A stretch of DNA of 5,150 nt, taken from the NCBI GenBank assembly GCA_026914095.1, contig JAPPIY010000205.1, forward strand, positions 1 through 5,150, read 5' to 3'. Shown here one piece after another: positions 4,875 through 5,150 of the stretch. The position numbers and the translations under genes were made by a program. Source of the DNA: Oligoflexia bacterium. Its GTDB lineage: Bacteria > Bdellovibrionota > Bdellovibrionia > Bdellovibrionales > UBA1609. Positions within the stretch are counted from its first letter, which is position 1. Every line of letters begins with the position of its first letter. Under the pieces are notes generated by a model that was given only the letters and a program-made list of their open reading frames with translations, had not been told where the DNA came from and ran no database searches.

Positions 4875-4990
4875 TAGCGCTCCTGTTTAGGTTTTCCAGT
4901 CTGACCGTCTTTCCCGCGAAAGCCTGCCCTCGCGAAAGCGGGGGCGGGAATCTCTAACTAAAACTGGAAAACTCAAACCTGATCAGTATA
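4873..4990. repeat. Dispersed inverted-repeat element R5 (118 bp) with central hairpin
   Basis: The left part TATAGCGCTCCTGTTTAGG then TTTTCCAGT pairs with the right part, which on the other strand reads TATACTGATCAGGTTTGAG then TTTTCCAGT. The centre has GAAAGCCT, hairpin, GGCGGGAATCT, as in R2. An outer pair TTCCCGC (4911-4917) and GCGGGAA (4944-4950) encloses the hairpin region. Confidence 0.7.
4923..4948 (+). other. Hairpin with GAAA tetraloop inside R5
   Basis: The arms 4923-4933 and 4938-4948 pair over 11 bp with two T·G wobbles around a GAAA loop. The inner eight pairs align with the R7 minus-strand hairpin and differ from it by compensating changes. The strong stem could also end transcription, but no T-run follows. 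Confidence 0.65.
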
Positions 4991-5015
4991 TATTTATACT
5001 GATCCTGTTTGAAAA
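4974..5015. repeat. Head-to-head element tips: R5 right end and partial element R6
   Basis: GATCAGTATA (4981-4990) and TATACTGATC (4995-5004) are perfect inverted copies separated by TATT. The pairing resumes with CAAAC (4974-4978) and GTTTG (5007-5011). The right half, TATACTGATCCTGTTTGAA (4995-5013), is the clearest copy of the element tip in the window. No matching far end of R6 was found before 5085, so R6 is truncated or a lone tip. Confidence 0.65.
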
Positions 5016-5085
5016 TCCTGATTTTAAATTTTCAGGCTCTTTTATCAAAAACTGAAAAAACCTTGTTTCTAAGGGAATTATATAA

Positions 5086-5150
5086 ATGACTGCAATTAGA
5101 GATTTTAAAACTACTGAAATATCAATGGTTTTAAGCTATTTATCAGAAAT
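5086..5150 (+). CDS. Start of an unidentified gene, cut by the window edge
   Basis: An open frame begins with ATG at 5086-5088 and runs 21 codons (MTAIRDFKTTEISMVLSYLS...) to the edge without a stop. AAGGGA (5071-5076) lies 9 nt before the ATG, a good ribosome binding site. The visible N-terminus is soluble in character, with no signal peptide, and I do not recognise it. It is divergent from rpsR, and the region between them (4722-5085) holds the rpsR leader hairpin and repeats R5 and R6. Confidence 0.55.
   Translation, partial: MTAIRDFKTTEISMVLSYLSE

Noticed and set aside
4923..4948. Strong intrinsic terminator at the R5 hairpin
   Set aside because: The stem is strong but no T-run follows on either strand, and the hairpin is an internal part of the element family.
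1653..5015. CRISPR-like array made by the recurring repeats
   Set aside because: Copies are inverted-repeat elements of 93-154 bp with irregular spacing, both orientations and whole genes between them; no regular spacers or cas genes.

Overview
The window is AT-rich (roughly one third G+C by eye) and comes from a Gram-negative-type bacterium. Two genes are firmly recognisable as housekeeping genes: infA (initiation factor IF-1) and rpsR (ribosomal protein S18). Around them lie membrane or envelope proteins of obscure families and many short intergenic repeats. The six-cysteine envelope protein at 3759-4364, the lysine-rich protein at 2077-2649 and the small four-helix protein at 2999-3373 remind me of Bdellovibrio-like predatory bacteria. 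That placement rests on recollection only and is low confidence.

Layout. Positions 1-1113 (minus) hold the first 371 codons of a sodium:solute symporter (SSS family), which runs off the left edge. Upstream of it on the same strand is a small three-helix membrane protein (1259-1576, minus) that could be an accessory subunit. Positions 1577-2076 are non-coding, with a repeat element, a 29-bp imperfect direct repeat and two overlapping sigma70-type promoters that point right. These drive a lysine-rich histone-H1-like protein with a small C-terminal domain (2077-2649), followed 23 bp later by infA (2673-2894). A small four-helix membrane protein (2999-3373) starts directly against another repeat. 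The stretch 3374-3758 has no gene and is filled with inverted repeats. A membrane-anchored, six-cysteine protein of unknown function follows (3759-4364). It converges on rpsR (4455-4721, minus). The 364 bp between rpsR and the right-hand partial gene (5086-5150, plus) hold a leader hairpin and one and a half further repeats.

The most striking content is a family of small dispersed elements, at least five in about 4 kb. They have terminal inverted repeats close to TATACTGATCCTGTTTGAA. Three carry a central hairpin whose stem varies in sequence but keeps its pairing and a GNRA loop. Several of their tips create -10-like boxes facing an adjacent gene, so they may be acting as portable promoters or 5' leaders. 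No complete transposase, CRISPR array, tRNA, rRNA or defence system was found in the window.
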